Source of the DNA: an uncultured Bacteroides sp.
GTDB taxonomy: Bacteria > Bacteroidota > Bacteroidia > Bacteroidales > Bacteroidaceae
DNA: 64,000 nt
Assembly (NCBI GenBank): GCA_900544075.1
Contig: UQTJ01000016.1
Location: forward strand, 1-64,000
Direction: 5' to 3'
A program made the position numbers and the translations under genes. This document shows positions 17,829-26,663 of the stretch, in pieces (position 1 is the stretch's first letter; every line of letters starts with the position of its first letter). The notes beneath the pieces were generated by a model. The model saw only the letters and a program-made list of their open reading frames with translations, did no database searches and had not been told where the DNA came from.

Positions 17829-18707
17829 CTACTCATCTTTGATGTCATTCAAATCATAACGGTTAAAATATTCCATCGTTATAAATCTTGTCCTTCCGGC
17901 AGCTCTTCCACGAGATTGTTTTTCCACAAACTCCTCATATGACCTCACAGCATAATGGTTAATGCGTATAACATCCTGCTGCGGTTCCCGCTCCCGGAAG
18001 TTCTGTTTTACAAGGTTGCCATGGGAATCAGCAGTATAACCAGAAATTCTTGCTACCTCATGGCAGCCTATCATTGAGAATACCTTGCGCGGATTCACGA
18101 TACTCTTCACATGCCTGTTCAAATAATGCCCGGGAAGTGAATGATATTTAAATCTCTCCATCATTGTTCCCGGTTCCTTTGTTTTGGCTCCACCACTGCC
18201 ATAAATCAACCAGTTTATCTCCACAGCAGAGAAGTTCTCAAATCTATTCAGGAACTCAGGTATAGTCTTATCTTTTACCGGAAATATAAACTCGTCCAAG
18301 TCAATAAATGCAATCCACCGGGTGTCAAAACGATGCTTCTCCAGACAATCGTCATAAGCTGACAGCTGCTTCTTAAAACCGGGGAAAAAGGTATATTCCA
18401 CCAAGCCTGATTCTATATATGGCGCAAGAACCTCTTTTATGCAGTCAGTACTCTCATTATCATAGACATAAAACCTATCCACACCCATCTTTTGATGCCA
18501 CTCAATCCATTCTTTGAAATATGGACCTTCATTCTTCGCTATTGCGCAAACTGCCAGATAGTATTTCGGCTGTGTATTGTTACGTTTCAGTTTGTAAATG
18601 AGTTTAACGGCATTAAACAACCCAAAACGCAAAATACCACGCCATCTGTTACGTGTCATTTTATGCGGTATCACACCAGCTATGATTTCTGCAAGTACTT
18701 TATTCAT
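17829..18707 (-). CDS. GT92-like glycosyltransferase
   Basis: A 292-aa transferase of the GT92/DUF23 type. The GT-A core is visible as YYLAVCAIAKNEGPYFKEWI, then MGVDRFYVYDNESTD, with the metal-binding DLDEF of IAFIDLDEFIFP around residue 140, and HYLNRHVKSI / INHYAVRSYEEF near the C-terminus. Family members commonly transfer galactose or related sugars, but the donor cannot be read here. It is cytoplasmic, with no signal peptide. It is in a minus-strand unit with the third Stealth gene (24-base gap) and converges on Stealth copy 2. Confidence 0.85.
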   Translation of the reverse strand: MNKVLAEIIAGVIPHKMTRNRWRGILRFGLFNAVKLIYKLKRNNTQPKYYLAVCAIAKNEGPYFKEWIEWHQKMGVDRFYVYDNESTDCIKEVLAPYIESGLVEYTFFPGFKKQLSAYDDCLEKHRFDTRWIAFIDLDEFIFPVKDKTIPEFLNRFENFSAVEINWLIYGSGGAKTKEPGTMMERFKYHSLPGHYLNRHVKSIVNPRKVFSMIGCHEVARISGYTADSHGNLVKQNFREREPQQDVIRINHYAVRSYEEFVEKQSRGRAAGRTRFITMEYFNRYDLNDIKDE

Positions 18708-18731
18708 ATCACTATCTTTTCCAAATAAAGA

Positions 18732-19724
18732 TTACAATTCAAAACTTGATTTCTCCGGAAGAATAGACTCAAAAGCATTCTTTATATTATCCATAACCTG
18801 AGTATAATTACGGATATGTACGTTATCATTCAGACATACCAACTTATAGGACTGTTCACGGATTGCTTTGACAGCCTGTTTCGGCTTTATCATAAGCGGA
18901 AACATCTTTGTATCTACATAAGTATTGTATGGTTCGAAATTGCTTTTACATATCTGCCATGTACGGAATAATTCCGGAGTATAATCATTGAAAGAACGGA
19001 ACCTATTCACCGATGCTTCTGTAAGTTCTTTTCCCACTGCGGCCCAAACTTCTTCAAAGGTGCTCTTCAAATATGGCTGAGCATTGTGAGGAGTACGTAA
19101 AGGAATAAACTTGCCATATGGCTTAAGTATATAATTCCAACGTGCCTTAGAACCATAACCTTTATAGAACCATTTTTCATGGTCACGGGCCATGATTTCT
19201 TTTTTATCAAAATGACGATTTATTATGGCTATACTGTTCTGCAGAGTCTTATACCACTGTGACCAGGAAGGATTATACTTGAAAGCTGCTATATCGCAAG
19301 GTAAACCGTTCTTAAAGAAACGTTCAATACCAATTTTGTTTATAATATAAAAATCATCATTGAAATAGACAAAATGTTCTGCCAGCCCCGGTATCTTATG
19401 CAGGTAATATTCTATGACAACAGAATTAAAAGTTGGCAGGAACTGCTCCGGAATGTAATCTTTGTGTGCTACAAGGTTTATCTTCGGATTATTCACATCA
19501 AGCCATTCCGGTTTCTGCCCACAGGTTACAAAATGTATCTTTCTCACCCAAGGAGCAAACTTCTCAACCCCACGGAACCAATACTTCAAGAAACCGTAAT
19601 CACGAAAACGAGCTTCGGATACTCCATTCTTGATATTATTTCCTTTACCTGAATACTTATTGAACACCTTCTGCCATTCAGGATCATTCATATCAACCCA
19701 CGTGATTACAAAATCAATATCCAT
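18732..19724 (-). CDS. Stealth family capsular polysaccharide phosphotransferase (copy 3)
   Basis: A 330-aa Stealth protein more distant from the other two. Conserved region 1 is DFVITWVDMNDPEWQ, region 2 RKIHFVTCGQKPEWLD, VAHKDYIPEQFLPTFNS and YFNDDFYIINKIG, and region 3 HNAQPYLKSTFEEVW. Its size and motif order fit the family. It starts a minus-strand group with the GT92-like gene and lies 44 bases downstream of the acyltransferase gene. Three Stealth genes plus LicD in 5 kb point to a phosphate-rich surface polymer or lipopolysaccharide decoration. Confidence 0.87.
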   Translation of the reverse strand: MDIDFVITWVDMNDPEWQKVFNKYSGKGNNIKNGVSEARFRDYGFLKYWFRGVEKFAPWVRKIHFVTCGQKPEWLDVNNPKINLVAHKDYIPEQFLPTFNSVVIEYYLHKIPGLAEHFVYFNDDFYIINKIGIERFFKNGLPCDIAAFKYNPSWSQWYKTLQNSIAIINRHFDKKEIMARDHEKWFYKGYGSKARWNYILKPYGKFIPLRTPHNAQPYLKSTFEEVWAAVGKELTEASVNRFRSFNDYTPELFRTWQICKSNFEPYNTYVDTKMFPLMIKPKQAVKAIREQSYKLVCLNDNVHIRNYTQVMDNIKNAFESILPEKSSFEL

Positions 19725-19768
19725 ACTATAAGATTTTTATATGTTATACTTTATTTCCTGTTTCTGAA

Positions 19769-20641
19769 TTACAACCTTTCGGCATGTCTGAAACGTTTAT
19801 GAGTCCACAAATATAATTCAGGATTCTCAATAATACATTTTTCCAACATTTGATAATAAATGTCTGTAAGCTTAAAATCAGGCAAAGACTTTGGATTATC
19901 ATGAAGCTGAATAAATTCTGCCTCATAATACCCTCTCTTAACCCTCTTCACACTAAGGAAAAAGGCTTCCAGTCCATAGTGTTTAACAATCTTTTCAGTA
20001 CCTGTCAAGACCGGAGTATTGTGGTTAAGGAAGTGTAGAAAATAGCGAGAGTCCTTTTTCCTTGGGGACTGGTCTGCTATAAAACCTATGATACTGATTT
20101 TCTTTTCGGCAGATATCTCTGTCACATATCTTGCTGTTTTATGCATATCCACACACACCGCTCCCATTCTTTCACGAATATCCAACATAAGCCTATCCAT
20201 GTTCTTATTGCTCAGTTTATGGTATATCTGAGCACCTATAACATTCTTATCCAGATGTAAAGGTATAGAAGAGCACCATTCCCAGTTTGCATAATGCCCA
20301 AGGTACAAGGCTATTGACTTTCCGTTTCTCAGTACAGTATTAACATAATCAACATTCTTGAAAGTCATGCGGCGCTTCATTTCATCTTTTGAAATGGATG
20401 CCAGTTTACAACTTTCAAGAATTATATCAACAAAGGAATGATAAAATTCTTTTTCAATACACAATATCTCCTGCTCACTTTTCTCAGGAAAAGACTCTGT
20501 CAGATTCTTGCGTACTACTTCCCGTCTGTATCGTATAACATAGTACACTACATAATACAAGAAATCAGACAATAGGTACAATACGCCAAAAGGCAAACAA
20601 GACAATAGTCTTATGAAAAAAGAGAGCAGGTGATATGTCAT
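19769..20641 (-). CDS. LpxL/HtrB-like lipid A acyltransferase
   Basis: A 290-aa inner-membrane acyltransferase that adds a secondary acyl chain to a lipid A precursor. There is one N-terminal hydrophobic segment (LLSFFIRLLSCLPFGVLYLL). The catalytic motif is HYANWE (HX4E, the variant of HX4D), at about residues 117-122. Later motifs are FIADQSPRK and the substrate region LNHNTPVLTGTEKIV, both typical of LpxL/HtrB proteins. It starts 8 bases after the gltX stop codon, so it is probably cotranscribed with gltX; the Stealth/GT92 genes follow it on the same strand, which links lipid A with surface-glycan assembly by position. Confidence 0.88.
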   Translation of the reverse strand: MTYHLLSFFIRLLSCLPFGVLYLLSDFLYYVVYYVIRYRREVVRKNLTESFPEKSEQEILCIEKEFYHSFVDIILESCKLASISKDEMKRRMTFKNVDYVNTVLRNGKSIALYLGHYANWEWCSSIPLHLDKNVIGAQIYHKLSNKNMDRLMLDIRERMGAVCVDMHKTARYVTEISAEKKISIIGFIADQSPRKKDSRYFLHFLNHNTPVLTGTEKIVKHYGLEAFFLSVKRVKRGYYEAEFIQLHDNPKSLPDFKLTDIYYQMLEKCIIENPELYLWTHKRFRHAERL

Positions 20642-20649
20642 ATTTTATA

Positions 20650-22176
20650 TTACTTTATTTCATTAATTGCTTTTTCTATACGTCTGATAGTTTCCTCCTT
20701 ACCAAGAAGTTCGGTAATATCAAACATATGAGGTCCCTTGCATTCGCCTACTACAGCCAGACGGAAAGCATTCATCACATTACCCATGTGATATTCCTTA
20801 GCTGTAATCCAGCCGATAACGATGTCTTCCGATGGTTTTGAGCTGAAATCTTCAATGCCACGCAGAACTTCTATCAACTCGTTCATGATGCGGGGAGTAT
20901 CTTCTTTCCAGCGTTTCTTGATGTCCTTTTCTGAATAAGTTTCAGGAGCAACAAAGAAGAAACGAGCCTGTTCCCACAACTCCTTAACAAAGTTCACACG
21001 GCTCTTAACCAATGAAACTACAGATGTGAGATAAGCATCGCTATAGGCTGAAGCATCTACACCATTTGCCGACAGTACAGGCTTGAACAACTCTGCTATC
21101 TCCGCATCGTCTTTCTTCAGGATATACTCATGGTTGAACCAGCGAGCCTTTTCGTAGTCAAACTTGGCTCCGGCCTTGCTGCAACGATGCAGGTCGAAAA
21201 GTTTAACCAATTCGTCGAGCGACATGATTTCCTGGTCGTTACCCGGATTCCAGCCCAACAGAGCAAGGAAGTTGATAACAGCTTCAGGAAGATAGCCTGA
21301 TTCGCGATAACCTGAAGATACCTCACCGGTCTTAGGGTCATGCCATTCCAATGGGAATACAGGGAAACCAAGACGGTCGCCGTCACGCTTGCTCAACTTA
21401 CCGTTTCCGTCCGGTTTAAGCAGCAAAGGCAGATGAGCGAACTCTGGCATAGTGTCTGCCCATCCGAATGCTCTGTAAAGAAGCACGTGAAGCGGAGCGG
21501 AAGGCAACCATTCTTCACCGCGGATTACGTGAGTCACTTCCATCAAATGGTCGTCAACGATATTTGCAAGATGGTATGTAGGAAGTTCGTCAGCCGATTT
21601 GTACAGCACTTTATCATCAAGGATAGACGAGTTGATAACCACATCGCCACGGATAATATCATTTACATGTACATCCTCGTTCGGTTCTATTTTGAAACGT
21701 ACTACATACTGTTTACCTTCAGCGATAAGCGCATCTACCTCTTCCTTGCTCATTGACAATGAGTTACGCATCGAAAGACGTGTAGAAACATCATACTGGA
21801 AGTTTGGAATTTCCTTTCTTTTGGCATCAAGTTCCTCCGGAGTATCGAAAGCTATATATGCCTTACCGTTATCCAGCAGAATCTGAACATATTTCTTATA
21901 TATATCACGACGTTCTGACTGACGGTAAGGGCCATAGTTTCCACCAAAACTTACGCCTTCATCGAATTTGATACCCAACCATTTGAATGATTCGATGATA
22001 TACTCTTCCGCACCAGGAACGAAACGGTTTGAGTCAGTATCCTCTATACGGAAAATAAGGTCTCCGCCATGCTGACGGGCAAAGAGATAATTGTACAAGG
22101 CAGTACGCACACCGCCGATATGCAACGCACCTGTAGGGCTTGGTGCGAAACGAACTCTTACTTTTCTTTCTGACAT
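20650..22176 (-). CDS. gltX: glutamyl-tRNA synthetase
   Basis: Class I aminoacyl-tRNA synthetase that charges tRNA-Glu. It is 508 aa from the ATG at 22176; an in-frame TTG 12 bases upstream is less likely. The HIGH-like motif is APSPTGALHIGG (residues 11-22) and the KMSKS-like motif is KLSKR (260-264). The GluRS connective region and C-terminal anticodon-binding helices are present in full. A TACTTTTG -7 box lies upstream. The downstream acyltransferase gene is separated by only 8 bases. Confidence 0.96.
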   Translation of the reverse strand: MSERKVRVRFAPSPTGALHIGGVRTALYNYLFARQHGGDLIFRIEDTDSNRFVPGAEEYIIESFKWLGIKFDEGVSFGGNYGPYRQSERRDIYKKYVQILLDNGKAYIAFDTPEELDAKRKEIPNFQYDVSTRLSMRNSLSMSKEEVDALIAEGKQYVVRFKIEPNEDVHVNDIIRGDVVINSSILDDKVLYKSADELPTYHLANIVDDHLMEVTHVIRGEEWLPSAPLHVLLYRAFGWADTMPEFAHLPLLLKPDGNGKLSKRDGDRLGFPVFPLEWHDPKTGEVSSGYRESGYLPEAVINFLALLGWNPGNDQEIMSLDELVKLFDLHRCSKAGAKFDYEKARWFNHEYILKKDDAEIAELFKPVLSANGVDASAYSDAYLTSVVSLVKSRVNFVKELWEQARFFFVAPETYSEKDIKKRWKEDTPRIMNELIEVLRGIEDFSSKPSEDIVIGWITAKEYHMGNVMNAFRLAVVGECKGPHMFDITELLGKEETIRRIEKAINEIK

Positions 22177-22201
22177 ATTGATTTTCAACTAAAATATTAC
22201 G

Positions 22202-22209
22202 CAAAAGTA
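22202..22209 (-). promoter_or_regulatory. candidate -7 box of gltX
   Basis: On the minus strand TACTTTTG, fitting TAnnTTTG, 25 bases upstream of the chosen gltX start. Confidence 0.45.
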
Positions 22210-22260
22210 ATCTAAATTTCCCGTTTTTTACTTATTTTGCACCCAAAATATACATTGATT

Positions 22261-24318
22261 ATGAAAACTTTCCCTAAAGACAATACATTTTCATACAAAC
22301 AGTTTCTTTACAGATGCGCTATTTTTGTAGTAACTGTTTCAATCATCGTCTATTTCATGCCCAAAGAGGGTAAGTTCAACTATCAGTTCGAACTGAACAA
22401 ACCATGGAAATACGGACTGCTGCAAGCATCTTTCGATTTCCCTATCTACAAAGACGATGCTCAGGTAAAAGCCGAACAGGACAGCATCCTGAAATTCTAT
22501 GCTCCGTACTACCGCCTCAATGTTCAGACAGGACAGGAGATGATAGAGAAGTTGAAAAAGGATTATAACGACAAGTCCCTGATTATTAAGGATTATGCCA
22601 ATTACAGAAGACATATAGAGAAAACTCTTGAGAAGATTTACGACACAGGAGTGATATCGCCTACCGACATGGAACAGATAAACCATGACGGTGTGTCCAC
22701 AATACAGGCTATAACACAAAACACAGCCGTCCAAAGGAGTGTCAGCGAGATATACACCATAAAGGAGGCTTACGAGAAACTGATAAACGCCGATACTGTG
22801 CATTTCAACAAGATTCTGCTACAGCAATGCAATCTCAACGACTATATCACCCCTAACCTGACTTACGATTCGGAGAAGTCCATGACAGCCAAACAGGAAC
22901 TTCTCTCCAATATATCATGGGCCACAGGATACGTGATGAACGGACAGAAGATTATCGACCGCGGAGAAATCATTGACCAGAAGAAATTCGACATACTCCG
23001 TTCCATGCAGAAAGAATGGAACAACCGCAGCGAAACTGTGGCCGAAAAACGTCTTACCCTATTCGGACAGATTCTTTTCGTATCCATCATGGTAGCCCTG
23101 TTTATGGTGTATCTTGAGATATTCCGCCGCGATTTCTATAAGGTCAAGGGTAAGGTATATCTCCTGTTCAGCATCATAACAGTATTCCCTGTCATAGCAT
23201 TTCTGATGGTAGAACATGCATTCCTAAGTGTTTACATAGTACCGTTTGCCATGATTCCTATGCTCATAAAGATATTCCTCGACTCGCGCACTGCTTTTAT
23301 GGCTCATATAATTACGATACTTATCACATCCATCGCCTTAAGAACCCCTCATGAGTTCATTCTTCTGCAGGCTGTGGCAGGTATGGCGGCAATATACAGT
23401 CTGAGAGAGTTGTCGCAACGTTCTCAGCTACTGAACAGCGCTTTTATAGTAACTGTCACATACTCATTGCTTTATCTGGCACTTGACCTCGTACACGTAA
23501 GCGAGATTGCACAGCTGAGTACTTATGTATATATGAATTTCGTAATAAACGGACTGCTTCTGCTGTTTACATACCCTCTGCTGTTTATCCTGGAGAAAAC
23601 TTTCGGTTTCACATCGAATGTAACTCTTGTGGAACTGTCAAACATCAATACCAAACTGATGAGAGAGATGTCTGAGACTGCACCGGGTACTTTCCAGCAT
23701 TCACTACAATTAGCAAACCTAACAGCCGCCGCAGCCAACCGTATCGGCGCAAACAGTCAGTTGGTGCGTACCGGAGCCATGTATCACGATATAGGCAAGA
23801 TGCTGAACCCGGCATTCTTCACAGAAAACCAATCCGGCGTAAATCCACATGACCAGCTCAACTACAAGCAGAGTGCGCAGATTGTAATAAGCCATATAAC
23901 CGACGGTCTTAAACTGGCCGACAAACATAATCTGCCGACTGTTATAAAAGAATTTATCAGTACACACCACGGCAACGGTCTGACAAAATATTTCTACATA
24001 TCATATCAGAACGAACACCCGGACGAAGAAGTTGACAAGACAGCATTCCAATATCCGGGGCCGAATCCGTTTACAAAAGAACAGGCTATACTTATGATGG
24101 CCGACTCTGTGGAAGCCGCCTCACGAAGCCTTCCTGAATATACAGAAGAAAGCATCTCTGCTTTAGTAGAAAAAATAATAGACTCACAGGTTCAGGAAGG
24201 ATATTTTAAGGAGTGTCCTATTACATTCAAGGATATTGCAGTCGTGAAAAGCGTATTCAAGGAAAAACTGAAAACAATGTATCATACACGTATCAGCTAT
24301 CCGGAGTTAAAGAAATAA
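22261..24318 (+). CDS. 7TM-HD (PgpH-like) cyclic-dinucleotide phosphodiesterase family protein
   Basis: A 685-aa membrane protein with a single N-terminal membrane anchor (about residues 15-35), an extracellular domain of about 240 residues, seven hydrophobic segments (about 265-460) and a cytoplasmic HD domain. The HD residues are H509/D510 in MYHDIGKM, preceded by GTFQHSLQVA-like FQHSLQLANL and followed by ISTHHG and ADSVEAASR. This is the order of PgpH, which degrades c-di-AMP in Gram-positive bacteria. In Bacteroidota the substrate is inferred only. The ATG at 22261 is preferred to an in-frame TTG at 22237. A 110-bp repeat begins 22 bases after the stop. Confidence 0.9.
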   Translation: MKTFPKDNTFSYKQFLYRCAIFVVTVSIIVYFMPKEGKFNYQFELNKPWKYGLLQASFDFPIYKDDAQVKAEQDSILKFYAPYYRLNVQTGQEMIEKLKKDYNDKSLIIKDYANYRRHIEKTLEKIYDTGVISPTDMEQINHDGVSTIQAITQNTAVQRSVSEIYTIKEAYEKLINADTVHFNKILLQQCNLNDYITPNLTYDSEKSMTAKQELLSNISWATGYVMNGQKIIDRGEIIDQKKFDILRSMQKEWNNRSETVAEKRLTLFGQILFVSIMVALFMVYLEIFRRDFYKVKGKVYLLFSIITVFPVIAFLMVEHAFLSVYIVPFAMIPMLIKIFLDSRTAFMAHIITILITSIALRTPHEFILLQAVAGMAAIYSLRELSQRSQLLNSAFIVTVTYSLLYLALDLVHVSEIAQLSTYVYMNFVINGLLLLFTYPLLFILEKTFGFTSNVTLVELSNINTKLMREMSETAPGTFQHSLQLANLTAAAANRIGANSQLVRTGAMYHDIGKMLNPAFFTENQSGVNPHDQLNYKQSAQIVISHITDGLKLADKHNLPTVIKEFISTHHGNGLTKYFYISYQNEHPDEEVDKTAFQYPGPNPFTKEQAILMMADSVEAASRSLPEYTEESISALVEKIIDSQVQEGYFKECPITFKDIAVVKSVFKEKLKTMYHTRISYPELKK

Positions 24319-24340
24319 AGATTCTTCCACATTTGCCAAT

Positions 24341-24450
24341 AAATTCTTCGACGCAGAAAGCGTAACACGAACGTGTAACGGGTGGAACACGAACGTGTCA
24401 CGCGCGTAACACGAACGTGACGCGAGCGTTACACGTACGTGTTACGGTTT
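24341..24450. repeat. 110-bp dispersed palindromic intergenic repeat, copy 1
   Basis: Four successive modules, each centred on a palindrome of the form ACACGAACGTGT or ACACGTACGTGT, with the outer parts also forming an inverted pair (GCGTAACACG near the left end, CGTGTTACGG at the right end). It matches copy 2 at 45553-45662 over its whole length with about eight differences and no gaps. It lies just past the stop codon of the PgpH-like gene. No coding potential is evident. Confidence 0.9.
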
Positions 24451-24536
24451 ATAGATATAGGCGTTTCATATAATCCGGGCTGTTTTATCTGTAAAGGAGA
24501 TTCGTCATCCTGCATAGTCACGATATATTAAAGCAG

Positions 24537-24582
24537 AAAACGGGCTGACCTCGAAAGCAAATTATAAGGTCAGCCCGTTTTT
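24537..24582. terminator. bidirectional terminator between the PgpH-like gene and the sulfatase maturase
   Basis: AAAACGGGCTGACCT and AGGTCAGCCCGTTTT form a perfect 15-bp stem with a 15-base loop; T runs follow on both strands. Confidence 0.85.
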
Positions 24583-24605
24583 ATCTTATTGTATTATCCG
24601 TTTTA

Positions 24606-25841
24606 TCACTCTGCAACAATCTCTCCATTGCGTATAGCCTCCATCACATTGGCAGGTGGACGCTGGGCGAGAAGCTCTTTCTTCATATAATCCATATATG
24701 GAGCTACATGCTTGAAGAACTGATAATATCCCTTGCAGAGATAGTTCAGTCCAGGTTCGCCGGTAGCAGTCTTCGCAAAACGGTTCTTCGGACAATCACC
24801 GTTGCATGCAAACAGAAACTCACACTCCTTACACTGTGTAGGCAGCGATTTCTGCTTCATCAGCCCGAATTCCTGCTGTCTTTCGCTGTACATCATCTCT
24901 ACGAGTGTCTTCTGATAGATATTACCTAACTTATATTCAGGGAACACGTAATGGTCGCACGAATAGACATCACCGTTGAACTCCATCACTCCGGCATGTC
25001 CGCAAGTCTTTGCCATAGAACATACTCCCGGCTGTTCGCCAACCCAGTTGGCAAGTGTAGAATCGAAAATCTGAATGAAATACTCTCCCACATCGTTCTT
25101 CACCCATTCGTCGAAGAGCTTGCAAAGGAAGTTTCCCCACTGTTCCGGCGATACGGAGAAATCGGCCAATTTATCTCCCTCCTGCATTGGCGATGCCAGA
25201 TGACGGCCGTCGTTATGCTTGAATATTCTCTCTACGATTGGGGCAAACTGGATATAGTGACAGCCTATAGACTTGAAAAAGTTATAGAACTCCACAGGAT
25301 AATCGGCATTATAGTCGTTCACCACAGCCATGGCGTTCCATTCCACACCGTGTTTGTTAAGAAGTTCAATTCCCCTCATGACCTTTACGAACGACGGCAA
25401 TCCCTGCTTGTTGCGGCGATATTCATCGTGGAACTCCTGTGGTCCGTCGATAGATACTCCCACAAGCCAGTTGTTTTCCTTGAAGAACTGACACCACTCG
25501 TCAGTAAGCAGCGTACCGTTTGTCTGAATACAGTTGTCGATAGTTCTTCCCCCTGCATACTGTTTCTGAAGTTCCATTGCCTTCTTATAAAAGCTTAACG
25601 GACGCATAAGTGTTTCTCCGCCATGCCATGTGAAAAGTACCTGTGGCATAGTCTGCGAGCCGATATACTCTTTTATGAATCGCTCCAGGAGTTCATCGCT
25701 CATCACATGTTTTGAAGTATCCTTGTACAAATTTGATTTTTCAAGGTAATAGCAATAATCGCAAGCCAAATTACATACCGCCCCAACAGGTTTTGTCATC
25801 ACATACAGCGGTTTGGCAAAAGGTGCAAAAGTTTGTTTCAT
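24606..25841 (-). CDS. anaerobic sulfatase-maturating enzyme (radical SAM, anSME)
   Basis: Radical SAM/SPASM enzyme that oxidises the active-site Ser or Cys of sulfatases to formylglycine without oxygen. It is 411 aa. The SAM-cluster motif C23-x3-C27-x2-C30 (CNLACDYCYY) is at the N-terminus, followed by LFTWHGGE and IQTNGTLL. The C-terminal SPASM cysteines are in VCSMAKTCGHAG, YSCDHYVFPEYKLGN and CKECEFLFACNGDCPKNRF, the anSME pattern. It stands alone, but three Ser-type sulfatase genes lie within 26 kb, so those enzymes are its probable clients. It corresponds to the ChuR/AtsB group. Confidence 0.93.
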   Translation of the reverse strand: MKQTFAPFAKPLYVMTKPVGAVCNLACDYCYYLEKSNLYKDTSKHVMSDELLERFIKEYIGSQTMPQVLFTWHGGETLMRPLSFYKKAMELQKQYAGGRTIDNCIQTNGTLLTDEWCQFFKENNWLVGVSIDGPQEFHDEYRRNKQGLPSFVKVMRGIELLNKHGVEWNAMAVVNDYNADYPVEFYNFFKSIGCHYIQFAPIVERIFKHNDGRHLASPMQEGDKLADFSVSPEQWGNFLCKLFDEWVKNDVGEYFIQIFDSTLANWVGEQPGVCSMAKTCGHAGVMEFNGDVYSCDHYVFPEYKLGNIYQKTLVEMMYSERQQEFGLMKQKSLPTQCKECEFLFACNGDCPKNRFAKTATGEPGLNYLCKGYYQFFKHVAPYMDYMKKELLAQRPPANVMEAIRNGEIVAE

Positions 25842-25965
25842 GGTGTATTTATATAGTTTTTATCTTTCATATACAAAGAAATAGAAATATGAGGGTATGT
25901 GCAAATAAATCTATCAGAAAATATAATCTCTTCTTGTTCCGACTTGCAATCACAGATAATATTCA

Positions 25966-26152
25966 ATATTTTCGCGGAACAAAAAGACCGGCAATAACCA
26001 AACACTTAAACAATATCTATAAAACCGGAGAACTAAGTATGGATAGCACATGTTCCATTTTGGAACATATGGGTAATGATGGTAAACAAAAATATACTAC
26101 CACTTTCTCAAAATTGGAAATCCCAGCAAAAATAATAACAGATATTCTATAA
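25966..26152 (+). pseudogene. remnant of a RhuM-family gene
   Basis: The translation contains FRGTKRPAITKHLNN, then IYKTGELSMDSTCSILEH and MGNDGKQKYTTTF, a close match to the winged-helix start of the RhuM family (elsewhere ...LFGT.R.TI..HINNIY..GEL...ST). After residue TTF the family sequence (normally a YNLD..I..GYR block) is lost and the frame ends soon after. Upstream the N-terminus runs into the 5' end of the maturase gene on the other strand. So both ends are missing and this is a relic of a defence or mobile-island gene next to the AbiEii-like pair. Confidence 0.7.
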
Positions 26153-26276
26153 TCGGAATCATCAGATTTCTCAAAACGAAATGTGCAATTTCGCATTTAG
26201 AAAACAGGCATGCTCCCACTATCGTAATTTTTGCTATACTTAATTATGTTTGGGGGAGAAAAATAAAAAGGATTAA

Positions 26277-26308
26277 TTTGCAATCAAAAATAATAATATA
26301 TATTTTTG
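26277..26308 (+). promoter_or_regulatory. promoter of the AbiEii-like pair with an overlapping inverted repeat
   Basis: TTTG at 26277-26280 and TATTTTTG at 26301-26308 with 20-base spacing, a textbook Bacteroidota promoter. TAATAATA (26291-26298) and TATTATTA (26309-26316) are inverted around the -7 box, a possible operator. Confidence 0.6.
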
Positions 26309-26330
26309 TATTATTACTTAGATATCAGAC

Positions 26331-26663
26331 ATGTCATACGATGCAGTAAAACAAGAGCTATTGGCAAAACTAAAACAAGAAAATTGTTTTTGGTCACATA
26401 ATGCAGATTCAATCAAAAATATTTCTGATGAAATTTTGATTGAAAAGACTTTATTGCACCTTGATTTAGATGATATTAATAGATTATTTATAATATATCC
26501 TTTCAAAAAAATTAAGAAAGTATGGCTGGATTACCTTATTCCACGTGAAGAATATCTCTATACCCTCAACCGTTTCTTTGCATGGTATTATTTTAAAATA
26601 AAAAGGCCGGATGCTTATATAAAATCAATGGCAACACGTCATTTTAATAAACTGTTATCATGA
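26331..26663 (+). CDS. small protein, likely antitoxin partner of an AbiEii-like toxin
   Basis: A 110-aa acidic-to-basic protein that I do not recognise by a named function. Visible features: an N-terminal helical segment (MSYDAVKQELLAKLKQEN), FWSHNADSIKNISDEILIEK, then LDLDDINRLFIIYPFKKIKKVW and FAWYYFKIKRP. Similar short proteins precede nucleotidyltransferase-like toxin genes in Bacteroidota. It overlaps the next gene by 4 bases (ATGA), the typical layout of an antitoxin-toxin pair. It is not a clear AbiEi homologue, which is larger with a winged helix. The antitoxin role is inferred from position. Confidence 0.65.
   Translation: MSYDAVKQELLAKLKQENCFWSHNADSIKNISDEILIEKTLLHLDLDDINRLFIIYPFKKIKKVWLDYLIPREEYLYTLNRFFAWYYFKIKRPDAYIKSMATRHFNKLLS

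Noticed and set aside
24341..24450. CRISPR-like array
   Set aside because: Units are short, themselves palindromic and without unique spacers, and there are no cas genes nearby.
25712..25965. A longer start for the RhuM-like frame
   Set aside because: This part is antisense to the conserved N-terminus of the sulfatase maturase and shows no RhuM similarity; only the later part is a plausible remnant.
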